Source: Chryseobacterium flavum
GTDB lineage: Bacteria; Bacteroidota; Bacteroidia; Flavobacteriales; Weeksellaceae
NCBI RefSeq assembly: GCF_003385595.1
Contig: NZ_QNUE01000005.1
Location: 62,001 to 126,000 of the forward strand
Direction: 5' to 3'
DNA length: 64,000 bases
The notes under the pieces: model-generated
Databases searched by the model: none
The model's input: the letters and a program-made list of their open reading frames with translations, nothing else
What the model was told of the DNA's origin: nothing
In this document: piece by piece, positions 35,175-43,874 of the stretch
Position numbering within the stretch: the stretch's first letter is position 1
Layout: the number at the start of each line of letters is the position of its first letter
Program-made: the position numbers and the translations under genes

Positions 35175-37082
35175 ATGATTTCTCCACAGGATTTTCAAAA
35201 ATTAAAATATGATACTCTTAAGTATTTCTGGGGTTATACTCACTTCAGAGATTCTCAGGAAGAAGTCATCAATTCTGTTATTAATGAAAAAGATACGCTG
35301 GTCCTACTGCCAACCGGCGCAGGAAAATCGTTGTGCTATCAGCTTCCTGCATTGCTTAAGGAAGGTACCTGCTTGGTGATTTCACCTCTGCTGGCATTAA
35401 TGAAAGACCAGGTAAACCAGCTTAAATTTCGTGGAATAGAAGCAGAATATTTATCCTCCGAATTGGATGAATATGATGCAGAAGCTATTTACGGAAGATG
35501 CAAAGAAGGACTTACCAAGCTGCTGTACATTTCTCCTGAACGGTTAACAAACGTACAGTTCCTGCAAAATATTCAGGATATTCAGATTTCATTTATTGCA
35601 GTTGATGAGGCCCACTGTATATCAGAATGGGGACAGGATTTCCGTCCAAGCTATCAGAACATTAAGGATTTCAGGAAAAACAACCCCGAAATTCCATGCC
35701 TTGCCCTGACAGCAACAGCAACCCCTAAAGTTCTGGATGAAATTAAAAATAAACTTGAGCTTAAGGCTCCTTCTATATTCCAGAAAAGTTTCAAAAGAGA
35801 CAATATCAGAATTTTCACAGAGGAAGTTGCCGATAAGTTTCAACGGGTCTTTGATATTCTGAAATATAACAATGATTCAGGGATTATATATGTCAGAACC
35901 AGAAAAGAAGCCGAGCTTTTAGCAGAGTTCCTGAAAAAAAACAAATTACAAAACGTAGATTATTTCCATGCCGGTCTGACAGCAAAGGAAAAAAATACAA
36001 AACAAAACATCTGGAATAACAGTGACAATCATGTTTTGATTTCCACTAATGCCTTTGGAATGGGGATTGACAAAGACAATGTACGGTTTGTAATTCACTA
36101 CTCTCCTGCCTCATCCGTTGAAAATTATTATCAGGAAATAGGAAGGTCGGGAAGGGACGGAAAAGATAGTTTTGCATTTATGTTATGGAATAAGCAGGAA
36201 TTGTTGAACTTTGATCAGATCTTAAAAAATCAAATTCCCAATAAAGCTGAATTCTTAAAAATTATCAGTTATCTCTATTCTATTTTCCAGGTGGCTGAAT
36301 TTGAGCTGCCGGAAAAAACTTTTCAACTGAATACTGCCGGGATACAGAATTTCACCAAACTTTCAAAGGCAAAAATCAATAATGTTCTGGGCTTTCTTCA
36401 TAATCAGGAAATTATCTACTACAATGATAATAAAAGCCTTTCATCACTGGAGCTTTTTGTACGGGCGGATGAAATTGACCAGTTACCACAAAAAGATGCT
36501 TATTTTATAGAGCTTCTGTTCCGTACTATTTCAGGCTTAACCACCCATAAGGTCATGTTCAGCGAACAGCAGGTAAGCAGTAAAATTGAAGTAAGCATTC
36601 CTCTGATCAAGGAACGATTAAAAGAGCTGCAACAAAAAAAGTATCTGGAATATATTGATGGTGCACTTTCAAGCATTAAGTTTTTAAAACCCAGAGACGA
36701 AAGAATCATCCGTAACACATACTGGAAGCTGTTTGAGCATATTCAAAAAAATAAAATACAGAAATGGGAAGAAATGAAATTTTATGTAGAGAATAATGGC
36801 TACTGTAAAATGAAACTTATCCTCTCCTATTTTGGGGAAAAGAATTCAAAAAACTGCGGCCAGTGCTCTGTATGTGAAAAAAATAAGCAATCCATTTTTG
36901 GAAAAAACATTTCACAGCAAATACTTAATGTATTAGGGAAAAAGGCGGCAACCATTGAAGAACTTTCTGTACAGCTAAGTTATCATTCCAAGGAAAATAT
37001 ATTAGAAAATCTGATCTATCTTCTGGATTCCGGAAAAATAAAAATGTTGAACTTCAGAACATATGCACTGAATAATGAGTAA
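35175..37082 (+). CDS. recQ: RecQ-family ATP-dependent DNA helicase
   Basis: 635 residues from the ATG at 35175; the frame is open to 35118 but that part overlaps a terminator. 3'-5' helicase in recombination and repair. Walker A LPTGAGKSLCYQLPALL, DEAH box AVDEAHCISEWG, motif III ALTATATP, helicase C domain with F-G-M-G-I-D-K and Q-E-I-G-R-S-G-R-D-G, and a zinc-binding cluster C-x-C-x-C at N-C-G-Q-C-S-V-C-E with an earlier Cys in Y-C-K-M-K. Winged-helix (RQC-like) remnant but no visible HRDC domain, as in short RecQ2-type paralogues. Confidence 0.92.
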   Translation: MISPQDFQKLKYDTLKYFWGYTHFRDSQEEVINSVINEKDTLVLLPTGAGKSLCYQLPALLKEGTCLVISPLLALMKDQVNQLKFRGIEAEYLSSELDEYDAEAIYGRCKEGLTKLLYISPERLTNVQFLQNIQDIQISFIAVDEAHCISEWGQDFRPSYQNIKDFRKNNPEIPCLALTATATPKVLDEIKNKLELKAPSIFQKSFKRDNIRIFTEEVADKFQRVFDILKYNNDSGIIYVRTRKEAELLAEFLKKNKLQNVDYFHAGLTAKEKNTKQNIWNNSDNHVLISTNAFGMGIDKDNVRFVIHYSPASSVENYYQEIGRSGRDGKDSFAFMLWNKQELLNFDQILKNQIPNKAEFLKIISYLYSIFQVAEFELPEKTFQLNTAGIQNFTKLSKAKINNVLGFLHNQEIIYYNDNKSLSSLELFVRADEIDQLPQKDAYFIELLFRTISGLTTHKVMFSEQQVSSKIEVSIPLIKERLKELQQKKYLEYIDGALSSIKFLKPRDERIIRNTYWKLFEHIQKNKIQKWEEMKFYVENNGYCKMKLILSYFGEKNSKNCGQCSVCEKNKQSIFGKNISQQILNVLGKKAATIEELSVQLSYHSKENILENLIYLLDSGKIKMLNFRTYALNNE

Positions 37083-37230
37083 TATATTTGTATTTATTAT
37101 TGTATAATGTGTTTATCTATCAAAAATAAAGAAGAAAAGGGATAATTTCAAATTGTATTATGGAAACTAAACAACATCAGATATACTCATTCAGACTTGT
37201 ACAACTGCCCACTATAAATAACTAAAAACT

Positions 37231-37238
37231 TATCTTTG
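37231..37238 (+). promoter_or_regulatory. -7 box four bases before the fmt start (leaderless?)
   Basis: TATCTTTG ends 4 nt before the fmt ATG. With a start site some 4-7 nt past the box the mRNA would begin at or next to the AUG. The gap 37083-37230 has no other feature. Confidence 0.55.
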
Positions 37239-37242
37239 TACC

Positions 37243-38196
37243 ATGAAATCATTGAAAGTCGTTTTTTTAGGAACTCCGGAATTTGCAAAAACTTCCCTGG
37301 AAGCTATCCATCAGTCTCATCATCAGGTAGTAGGTGTTGTAACAGTTGCAGATAAAGCAAGCGGACGCGGACAAAAAGTTCATCAGTCGCCTGTGAAAGT
37401 ATATGCTTCGGAAAATAACATTCCTGTTTTCCAACCTGAGAAATTAAGAAATACTGAATTTTTAGAGGAACTTAAGAAGCTTAAAGCTGATGTTTTTGTA
37501 GTAGTGGCATTCAGGATGATGCCTAAAGTTCTATTTGAAATCCCTGAACTGGGAACCTTTAACCTTCATGCTTCTTTATTACCTGACTATAGAGGAGCAG
37601 CCCCGATTAATTATGCAGTGATTAATGGAGAGAAAAAAACGGGTGCTACAACATTCTTTATTAATGAAAAAATTGATGAAGGAAATATACTTCTGCAGGA
37701 AGAGTTGGAAATTTTACCTGACGAAAATGCAGGAAGCCTTCATGACCGGCTCATGGTAATGGGTGCTAAACTGGTGGTAAAAACTTTAGATGGCCTTGCA
37801 GAAAATACTATTGAAGAAAAACCTCAGCCACAGGTAGAGCATCCTAAAAATGCTTATAAAATTTTCAAAGAAGATACCAAAATAAACTGGTATACTTCAT
37901 CAAAAGCCATTCATCAGTTTATCCTTGGTATGTCACCGTACCCTGCTGCATTCACTACTTTAAAGATTGGAGAAGAAGAAAAAGGATTAAAAATATTCAG
38001 CGGAAAATTTGAAATTTCAAATCATGGGAAATCCGCCGGAACTTTGGAAATTTCAAAAAATGAATTCAAAGTCTATACGGAAGATGGATTCTATTTTCCG
38101 GAAGAACTTCAATTGGAAGGAAAAAAAAGAATGACTACAAAAGATTTTTTAAATGGTTTCAGAAATTTTGATGAAATAACATTGCCGGCTAATTAA
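37243..38196 (+). CDS. fmt: Methionyl-tRNA formyltransferase
   Basis: 317 residues. Formylates initiator Met-tRNA. N-terminal FLGTPEFAKTSLEAI, the folate-binding and catalytic stretch F-N-L-H-A-S-L-L-P-D-Y-R-G-A-A-P-I-N-Y with Asn and His, T-F-F-I-N-E-K-I-D-E-G-N-I-L with the catalytic Asp, then the C-terminal tRNA-binding domain (about 210-317). Single gene; a perfect hairpin separates it from ribB. Confidence 0.96.
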   Translation: MKSLKVVFLGTPEFAKTSLEAIHQSHHQVVGVVTVADKASGRGQKVHQSPVKVYASENNIPVFQPEKLRNTEFLEELKKLKADVFVVVAFRMMPKVLFEIPELGTFNLHASLLPDYRGAAPINYAVINGEKKTGATTFFINEKIDEGNILLQEELEILPDENAGSLHDRLMVMGAKLVVKTLDGLAENTIEEKPQPQVEHPKNAYKIFKEDTKINWYTSSKAIHQFILGMSPYPAAFTTLKIGEEEKGLKIFSGKFEISNHGKSAGTLEISKNEFKVYTEDGFYFPEELQLEGKKRMTTKDFLNGFRNFDEITLPAN

Positions 38197-38289
38197 AGCC
38201 AAACATAAACAACAGAACATCAATATTAAAATAAAATCTTGATCTTACTGAAATACAGGGACATTCACTTATATCCCTCATAAAAACAA

Positions 38290-38317
38290 AAAAGGTTTAG
38301 AAAATTCTAAACCTTTT
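38290..38317. terminator. Bidirectional terminator fmt / ribB
   Basis: AAAAGGTTTAGA / TCTAAACCTTTT around a 4-nt centre, between convergent genes, with A/T runs on both sides. Confidence 0.85.
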
Positions 38318-38359
38318 ATTATTTTATTTATTGCTGTTTAATACTTACAACAGACTGAT

Positions 38360-39481
38360 TCATAACTGAACCATCTCAGTAACCTCTACATCATATCCTC
38401 CCACCTGTGGCTTAATATTAGGATTTTGGGTAATAACCTTAAATTTGTTGATTCCCAAATTCTTCAGGATCTGTGTTCCTATACCATAGTCTCTATAATT
38501 GTACGCTAAAGTAGGATGCTGCTCCTGCCCGTCCTGATAGTTCAGGAACTGCTGAAGCTTTCTCAATGTATTTTCAGAATTGGAAACATTATTGATGAAA
38601 ATGATGGCCCCTTTTCCAGCCTCATTCACCATATTGGTCACTTTTTCCAGCAATGGCTTTTCACCGTTGTTCAATCTTGTTAATACATCAAAATAAGAAT
38701 CTGAAGACTGTACTCTTACCAAAACAGGTTCATCCACAGTCCAGGCACCCTTTGTTAGAGCAAAATGAATCTGTTCATTGGAAGTTTCCCTGAAGGCATA
38801 GAAATCAAAATCTCCGTAAAATGTTTTTACTTTTCTTTCTTCAATTCTTTCCACCAGATTTCCTTTTTTAAGCTGATAATGGATCAGGTCTTCAATAGAA
38901 ACGATTTTCATATCATGCTTTTGTGCAAACGCATAAAGTTCGGGCAGACGTGACATTGTTCCATCTTCGTTCATGATCTCACAGATCACCCCTCCCTCTT
39001 TTAAGCCCGCTAAACTGGTAAGATCAATAGCAGCTTCTGTATGTCCGGCTCTTTTCAGTACTCCGCCTTTTCTGGCACGAAGCGGAAAGATATGCCCGGG
39101 TCTCATAAAGTCTGTAGGTTTGGATTTTTCATCCATCAATGCTAAAATTGTTTTTGCTCTGTCTCCAGCAGAAATTCCCGTAGATGTTCCGTTTCCTAAA
39201 AGGTCAACAGATACAGTAAAAGCTGTTTCTTTAGGATCACTGCTTCTGCTTACCATAACTTCTAATCCAAGTTCATCACATCTTTTCTCAGGAAGCGGCA
39301 TACAGATCAGACCTCTGCCATGAAGAGCCATAAAATTAATAATTTCCGGCGTTGTCAGTTCTGCAGCACAAAGAAAATCACCTTCATTTTCTCTGTCTTC
39401 ATCATCTACTACTATGATTATTTTACCATTTCTAAGGTCTTCAATAGCCTCTGGAATAGTATTTAATTTAATATCGGACAT
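38360..39481 (-). CDS. ribB: 3,4-dihydroxy-2-butanone 4-phosphate synthase with decayed GTP cyclohydrolase II domain
   Basis: 373 residues. Riboflavin synthesis from ribulose 5-phosphate. The N-terminal RibB domain (1-205) is intact: VVDDEDRENEGD (24-35), RPGH (127-130), G-H-T-E-A (146-150), and C-E-I-M-N-E-D-G. The C-terminal RibA-like domain (about 206-370) keeps the fold motifs R-D-Y-G-I-G-T-Q-I-L and Q-N-P-N, but the zinc/catalytic segment, normally HSECLTGDVFGSLRCDCG, reads V-Q-S-S-D-S-Y-F-D-V-L-T-R-L-N-N-G-E, without any of the three Cys. GTP cyclohydrolase II activity is therefore unlikely and a separate RibA must exist. No FMN riboswitch is seen upstream. Confidence 0.92.
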   Translation of the reverse strand: MSDIKLNTIPEAIEDLRNGKIIIVVDDEDRENEGDFLCAAELTTPEIINFMALHGRGLICMPLPEKRCDELGLEVMVSRSSDPKETAFTVSVDLLGNGTSTGISAGDRAKTILALMDEKSKPTDFMRPGHIFPLRARKGGVLKRAGHTEAAIDLTSLAGLKEGGVICEIMNEDGTMSRLPELYAFAQKHDMKIVSIEDLIHYQLKKGNLVERIEERKVKTFYGDFDFYAFRETSNEQIHFALTKGAWTVDEPVLVRVQSSDSYFDVLTRLNNGEKPLLEKVTNMVNEAGKGAIIFINNVSNSENTLRKLQQFLNYQDGQEQHPTLAYNYRDYGIGTQILKNLGINKFKVITQNPNIKPQVGGYDVEVTEMVQL

Positions 39482-39499
39482 TTTTACTTTTTATTTGTG

Positions 39500-39507
39500 C
39501 AAAGATA
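39500..39507 (-). promoter_or_regulatory. Promoter of ribB
   Basis: Minus-strand TATCTTTG, with TTGG 20 bp further upstream as a -33 element; 18 nt before the ATG. Confidence 0.6.
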
Positions 39508-39549
39508 CTCATAAAAATAAGCATCTGCCAATTAATTATGGATGGTTTA

Positions 39550-40554
39550 TTACGCTTTGGACAGAGAGCCTGTTGCCTCTCTGAAAATTTCATAAGATCT
39601 TAATCTTTTCTGATGGTCATAAATATGTGAATTGATCATAAGTTCATCCACCTGAAATCTTTCCTGGAAATCTTTAAGTTTTTCCTGAATTTCAGTCTGA
39701 TCTCCAATGAAAGTATACCTCAGCTTTTGTAAAACCATTGATTTTTCCATTGGTGACCAGATTTCGTCCATATCATCCACCGGCGGCGCAAAAGGTTTTC
39801 TGTCGTTTCTTACAATGTTGATGAATGCCTGGAATAAAGTAGTGGAAATTTTATGAGCTTCTTCAGAAGTATCTGCTGCAACTCCGTTTACACAGGCAAT
39901 AATATAAGGTTTGTCTAAATATTTTGATGGTTCAAAATGCTCCCTGTAAATTTTAAAAGCCATTTCCATCTGCTCCGGAGCAAAATGTCCTGCAAATGCA
40001 TAAGGCAGCCCAAGTTCCGCAGCCAGCCATGCACTGTCTGTACTGGACCCCAGAATATAAAGTGGGATATCCAGCCCTTCTCCTGGTATTGCACGAACCA
40101 TCGCATCCGAATTATCTTTGGAGAAATATCTTTGTAGTTCAAGAATCTGCCTTGGAAACTGTTCATTGATAATTGCAGGATTTCTTCCTAAAGCCTGCGC
40201 CGTTAAACCATCTGTTCCGGGAGCTCTTCCTAATCCAAGATCAATTCTTCCGGGAAAAAGAGACTCCAGGGTACCGAATTGCTCTGCTATAATCAAAGAA
40301 CTGTGGTTGGGAAGCATGATTCCCCCTGAACCCACTCTGATTTTTTTTGTTCCATTGGCAATAAAGCCTATTAAAACTGAAGTTGCTGAACTTGCAATAC
40401 TTTCCATATTGTGATGCTCTGCCAGCCAGAATCTTTTGTAATTTAAATTTTCAGTATGGTTAGCTAATGATAAGCTGTCCTGAAAAGTATCGTGAATGCT
40501 TTTCCCTTGCTTTACCGGAGCAAGATCTAAAACAGAAATTTCAAAATTTTTCAT
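39550..40554 (-). CDS. LLM-class flavin-dependent oxidoreductase
   Basis: 334 residues, bacterial-luciferase-like TIM barrel of the single-subunit group (often annotated MsnO8-like). Typical parts: S-V-L-D-L-A-P-V, R-F-W-L-A-E-H-H-N-M, R-V-G-S-G-G-I-M-L-P-N-H-S, and F-P-G-R-I-D-L-G-L-G-R-A-P-G. Presumably uses reduced FMN or F420; Bacteroidota lack F420 as a rule, so FMN is likelier. Substrate unknown. Single gene. Confidence 0.88.
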   Translation of the reverse strand: MKNFEISVLDLAPVKQGKSIHDTFQDSLSLANHTENLNYKRFWLAEHHNMESIASSATSVLIGFIANGTKKIRVGSGGIMLPNHSSLIIAEQFGTLESLFPGRIDLGLGRAPGTDGLTAQALGRNPAIINEQFPRQILELQRYFSKDNSDAMVRAIPGEGLDIPLYILGSSTDSAWLAAELGLPYAFAGHFAPEQMEMAFKIYREHFEPSKYLDKPYIIACVNGVAADTSEEAHKISTTLFQAFINIVRNDRKPFAPPVDDMDEIWSPMEKSMVLQKLRYTFIGDQTEIQEKLKDFQERFQVDELMINSHIYDHQKRLRSYEIFREATGSLSKA

Positions 40555-40595
40555 ATTGAGAAGTTAATTTTTTTCTTTGGTCTCAAAAAACCAAA

Positions 40596-40603
40596 CAAAT
40601 TTA
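40596..40603 (-). promoter_or_regulatory. TAnnTTTG -7 box for the LLM oxidoreductase
   Basis: Minus-strand TAAATTTG, 41 nt before the ATG at 40554. Confidence 0.5.
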
Positions 40604-40744
40604 AAACTTAAAAACCGCATTAGTTACTTTTTGTAATTAATAAAACCGATTGGTCAGTTCAGGGAAAAACTATTGGACTTCAATTTTATGTTATCTGATT
40701 TTATTTATAGAATTTTTGAGTAAATTGCTCCATCTATAAAAAAC

Positions 40745-41200
40745 ATGAAACCAAAAATAATGTATCTCGAAAACAAATCCTTAGGACACCACGGGCTGGC
40801 ATGGATTGGCTTTGTAGAATTTTCAAAATCCGGGCAAACAGTTTATTTCAACAATAGAGCTATCAAAAAACTTAAAAATCCAGGAATCAATGCCAATCAC
40901 TTTGATATAGAAACCGGAGAAGAGTATTGGGTTTCGGGTGTGAAGAAAAATGGACAAGACAGGCATCAGTTTGGCAGTGGAAAAATCATGATTGATAGAG
41001 GTTCAATTGATGAATATCTGAAACTTGTGAACTTTACAACTATTGACGAAAATCATTTTGAAATTGTTGAATTCTCTAGAACAGATAAAACCAGGTTTAG
41101 TACAATAGAAAATACAGAAACTGAATTCAGAAACGAAAGCTATCAGGCTACTTTTTACGATAATAACAGAAGAAAATTAATTTTAGATATTGAACTTTAA
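40745..41200 (+). CDS. Conserved hypothetical protein
   Basis: 151 residues; an ATG at 40760 (M-Y-L-E-N-K) is an equally good start. No signal peptide. The first 90 residues fit a family of small cytoplasmic proteins I recall from Bacteroidota with the pattern M-Y-x-E-x-K, G-x-A-R-I-G-x-V-x-F-S-K-S-G-x-x-x-Y, F-D-I-E-T-G-E-E-Y-W-V-S-G and K-K-N-G-x-D-R; they are sometimes wrongly labelled DXP synthase. Function unknown. The stop is directly followed, in another frame, by the broken lipoprotein gene. Confidence 0.65.
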   Translation: MKPKIMYLENKSLGHHGLAWIGFVEFSKSGQTVYFNNRAIKKLKNPGINANHFDIETGEEYWVSGVKKNGQDRHQFGSGKIMIDRGSIDEYLKLVNFTTIDENHFEIVEFSRTDKTRFSTIENTETEFRNESYQATFYDNNRRKLILDIEL

Positions 41201-41634
41201 ATAAAAAATATTTATTTACTTCTTTTCTCATTTCTTTTAATGAACTGCTCTTTTAATGAATTTTACAAAGACAGAGAATCTGACAAAATTGATGGTGAAA
41301 AAATTCCAAAAAAATTTTATTGGGAACTCGGTATGGAAACAATCAGGATGATATTTATAAATTGTTTGGTAAAAAGTTTTTTGAGGTAACTGATAAAGAA
41401 AAACTTGTAAAACTTATCAATGTAGTCAATGAAATTGGTCCTGTTGAGGAATATAATCTTGCAAAGTGGGAAACAATGGTTGTCAAAGGAAGCAATGCCC
41501 GAACCCAATACTTCTTCAAGTATAATGTAAAAAGAGGCACTAAAACAGAAGAATCTTTCACCTTAGAAAAAAACAAGGAAGGTGATATAAAAATAGTAGG
41601 CTACCATGTTAACCAGGATTTATTAAATGAATAA
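41201..41634 (+). pseudogene. Broken lipoprotein gene (start codon lost, one-base frameshift)
   Basis: Directly after the stop of the preceding gene one frame reads I-K-N-I-Y-L-L-L-F-S-F-L-L-M-N-C-S, a lipoprotein signal with lipobox, but it begins with ATA instead of ATG. It continues to E-K-I-P-K-K, where a run of seven A (41308-41314) is met; the coding sense then carries on in another frame as L-L-G-T-R-Y-G-N-N-Q-D-D-I-Y up to the stop at 41632-41634. One more A in the run would join both parts into one protein of about 144 residues. The 3' part alone could only start at a TTG (41320). Homopolymer sequencing error could explain the frameshift but not the ATA. Confidence 0.6.
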
Positions 41635-41657
41635 AAGAACAGGTTGAATATATATAA

Positions 41658-41679
41658 AAAGAACTCTTACGAGTTCTTT
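41658..41679. terminator. Hairpin with the pif1 stop codon in its loop
   Basis: AAAGAACTC / GAGTTCTTT with loop TTAC. The stop codon of the minus-strand helicase gene lies in the loop. It also follows the pseudogene, with a T-rich tail on the plus strand. Confidence 0.7.
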
Positions 41680-43793
41680 CCTTTTTTATAATTATAATGA
41701 TTTAAAAGAATCCTGATCTCATTAAATTCAAAATTGTTTGGCAGTGCATTCTTCCATTCTGTAAGGGTTTCATGAGGTTTTTTATAGAACTCTTCTTCAA
41801 AAGCTTTGATTTTATCTGAAGTAATTACTCGGGAGATATCCAGCAAACCCTGTTCTGCAAACTTAGCAAGGTGACCAATTACGGTTTCTTTTACCAGCCC
41901 CCGTTCCAATGCAATCTCACCAATGGTTTTTCCCTGTTCGAATAATTGGAAGGTTAAGACCTGTGATGGAACTTTTGCAATCTTAAGGTTGATTTCCTTA
42001 TCGTTTTTCTCATCAAGCAATTTTGTATCAAGAAGGTGAATTTCTTTGAGACTGTTTAAATATTCCTCGAGATCATCCAGCCAGCTCCTAAACTCTTCAT
42101 TATATTGTTTCAGTCCTTTCGCTCCTTTGATTTCAGCATAAAATTCTTTTAAAGGATTGAAAATCTTATCCCTGGTTTCTAAAAAGAAAAAATTAACGGC
42201 CCCTTTCGTTTTATTCTCAATTTCAGACCATTCTTCTTTATTATCAATAAAATTATTCACCTTCTGGAAAATCACCCGTTCTAATTTCTCAAAAATCTTT
42301 CCGAGATGAGCTGCTTCATGTTTCAGCTGAAGATAAAGCTGATTGGTTTTGATATGATCAAGATTTTTGGTTACAACAGAAAGCTTATTCCACTCTTCTA
42401 CTTCTTTTATAAACCACAAGCAATCTACTGTACGAAGCACTTTTCTAATACTGTAATCATACTTTTCCTGATTTAAAATAGATTCAACCTGGTCATTAGC
42501 TACTGTATCCGTGTGGAAATGTTGTATCCGGGTATCTTTAAAAATAACTTCAGGAGTGATCTTTGATTTTAAAACAATTCCTTCCAAAGTCCGGCAACGT
42601 GATAAGGCAACATATACCTGACCTGCTGTAAAACTTTTCCCCGCATCAATAATTACTTTATCAAATGTTAATCCCTGGCTTTTATGGATGGTAACGGCCC
42701 AAGCAAGCTTTATAGGAAACTGTTCAAAACTTCCCAAAACTTCTTCCTGAATCGTTTTATCTGTATCAAGAAAATATTTTTTCTGTTCCCATGTTTCCCT
42801 CTTTACCGTAATCTCCCTTTCGCTTTCGTCCAGTACAACACGAATTTCATTTTCCTCAAGACCAATAATTTCCCCGAGCTTTCCATTGAAATATTTCTTT
42901 TCACCCGACACATCATTTCTGATAAACATGATCTGTGCTCCTATTTTCAATTCTAAAAACTGATCATTAGGAAACTGATTCTCCTTAAAATCCCCGACAA
43001 GCTTGGCTTCATAGATTTGTGCATCTGATTTTATCTCCGCCAGCTTCTCCTGGTTAATCTCGTCCGCCATTTTATTATGAGAACACAGATAAACATATGA
43101 TTCTTTTCCCATATCAAAATCAGGATCATATCTTTCATTCAGATGGTCAAAATCAATATGGTCCACATCCCCGTTACGTATTGCATTCAGGATCTCCAGA
43201 AATTCCTGATCCGATTGACGGTAAACCTTAGTAAGTTCAATAGTCACAATAGGAATATCTTTTATTGCATGACTATCAAAAAAGAATGGTGAATTATAAT
43301 ACATTTTCAGTATATGCTCATCTCTCACTACCGGCGGAAGCTGAAAAAGATCTCCGATGAACAACATCTGTACGCCTCCAAACCTTTGATTATTCCTTCT
43401 GATAAATCTCAATGAAAAATCCATCATATCCAGCACATCTGCCCTCAACATAGATACCTCATCAATAATAATAATTTCAACTTCCCTTAACAGCTTAAGT
43501 TTATCTTTTCTGTATTTAAAATGGGGCATCAGGTCAGCTATATTATTAGCCAAACTTGTATCTATTCTTTCCGTTGTAGGAAGAAAAGTTCTTAACGGCA
43601 GTCCAAACATAGAATGAATGGTAACTCCTCCCGCATTAATAGCTGCAATTCCGGTAGGTGCTACTACAATATGTTTTTTCTTTGTACGTTTTACAAAGTC
43701 ATTAAGAAATGTTGTCTTTCCTGTTCCGGCTTTCCCGGTTAAGAAGACACTTCTGTTGGTATGCTCTAATAAGTCAAAAAAATGGTTGTTCAT
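41667..43793 (-). CDS. Pif1-like helicase with C-terminal helix-turn-helix domain
   Basis: 708 residues from the ATG at 43793; a TTG three codons earlier overlaps the promoter box. Superfamily 1B helicase core in the first 430 residues: Walker A LTGKAGTGKTTFL, APTGIAA, Walker B I-I-I-I-D-E-V-S-M-L, GDLFQLPPV, and the late motifs W-A-V-T-I-H-K-S-Q-G-L-T-F and Y-V-A-L-S-R-C. A long, charged, coiled-coil-like middle part (about 440-600) follows, then a winged helix-turn-helix of the HTH_40/RQC type (about 600-670: TFQLFEQGKTIGEIALERGL). A DNA maintenance helicase; the fusion is common in Bacteroidota. Substrate unknown. Confidence 0.88.
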   Translation of the reverse strand: MNNHFFDLLEHTNRSVFLTGKAGTGKTTFLNDFVKRTKKKHIVVAPTGIAAINAGGVTIHSMFGLPLRTFLPTTERIDTSLANNIADLMPHFKYRKDKLKLLREVEIIIIDEVSMLRADVLDMMDFSLRFIRRNNQRFGGVQMLFIGDLFQLPPVVRDEHILKMYYNSPFFFDSHAIKDIPIVTIELTKVYRQSDQEFLEILNAIRNGDVDHIDFDHLNERYDPDFDMGKESYVYLCSHNKMADEINQEKLAEIKSDAQIYEAKLVGDFKENQFPNDQFLELKIGAQIMFIRNDVSGEKKYFNGKLGEIIGLEENEIRVVLDESEREITVKRETWEQKKYFLDTDKTIQEEVLGSFEQFPIKLAWAVTIHKSQGLTFDKVIIDAGKSFTAGQVYVALSRCRTLEGIVLKSKITPEVIFKDTRIQHFHTDTVANDQVESILNQEKYDYSIRKVLRTVDCLWFIKEVEEWNKLSVVTKNLDHIKTNQLYLQLKHEAAHLGKIFEKLERVIFQKVNNFIDNKEEWSEIENKTKGAVNFFFLETRDKIFNPLKEFYAEIKGAKGLKQYNEEFRSWLDDLEEYLNSLKEIHLLDTKLLDEKNDKEINLKIAKVPSQVLTFQLFEQGKTIGEIALERGLVKETVIGHLAKFAEQGLLDISRVITSDKIKAFEEEFYKKPHETLTEWKNALPNNFEFNEIRILLNHYNYKKGKNS

Positions 43794-43799
43794 TGTTTT

Positions 43800-43807
43800 C
43801 AAAAATA
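43800..43807 (-). promoter_or_regulatory. -7 box touching the pif1 start (leaderless?)
   Basis: Minus-strand TATTTTTG ends 6 nt before the ATG at 43793, so the transcript would have almost no 5' leader. Confidence 0.5.
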
Positions 43808-43874
43808 CGGAAATGATTTGATTTTCTTACCTTGGCATAAGTTTTGAAAATTATTAAAAAGAACAATGTTTATA

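Noticed and set aside
39482..39549. FMN riboswitch before ribB
   Set aside because: The predicted 5' leader is under 20 nt, so no RFN element can be present.
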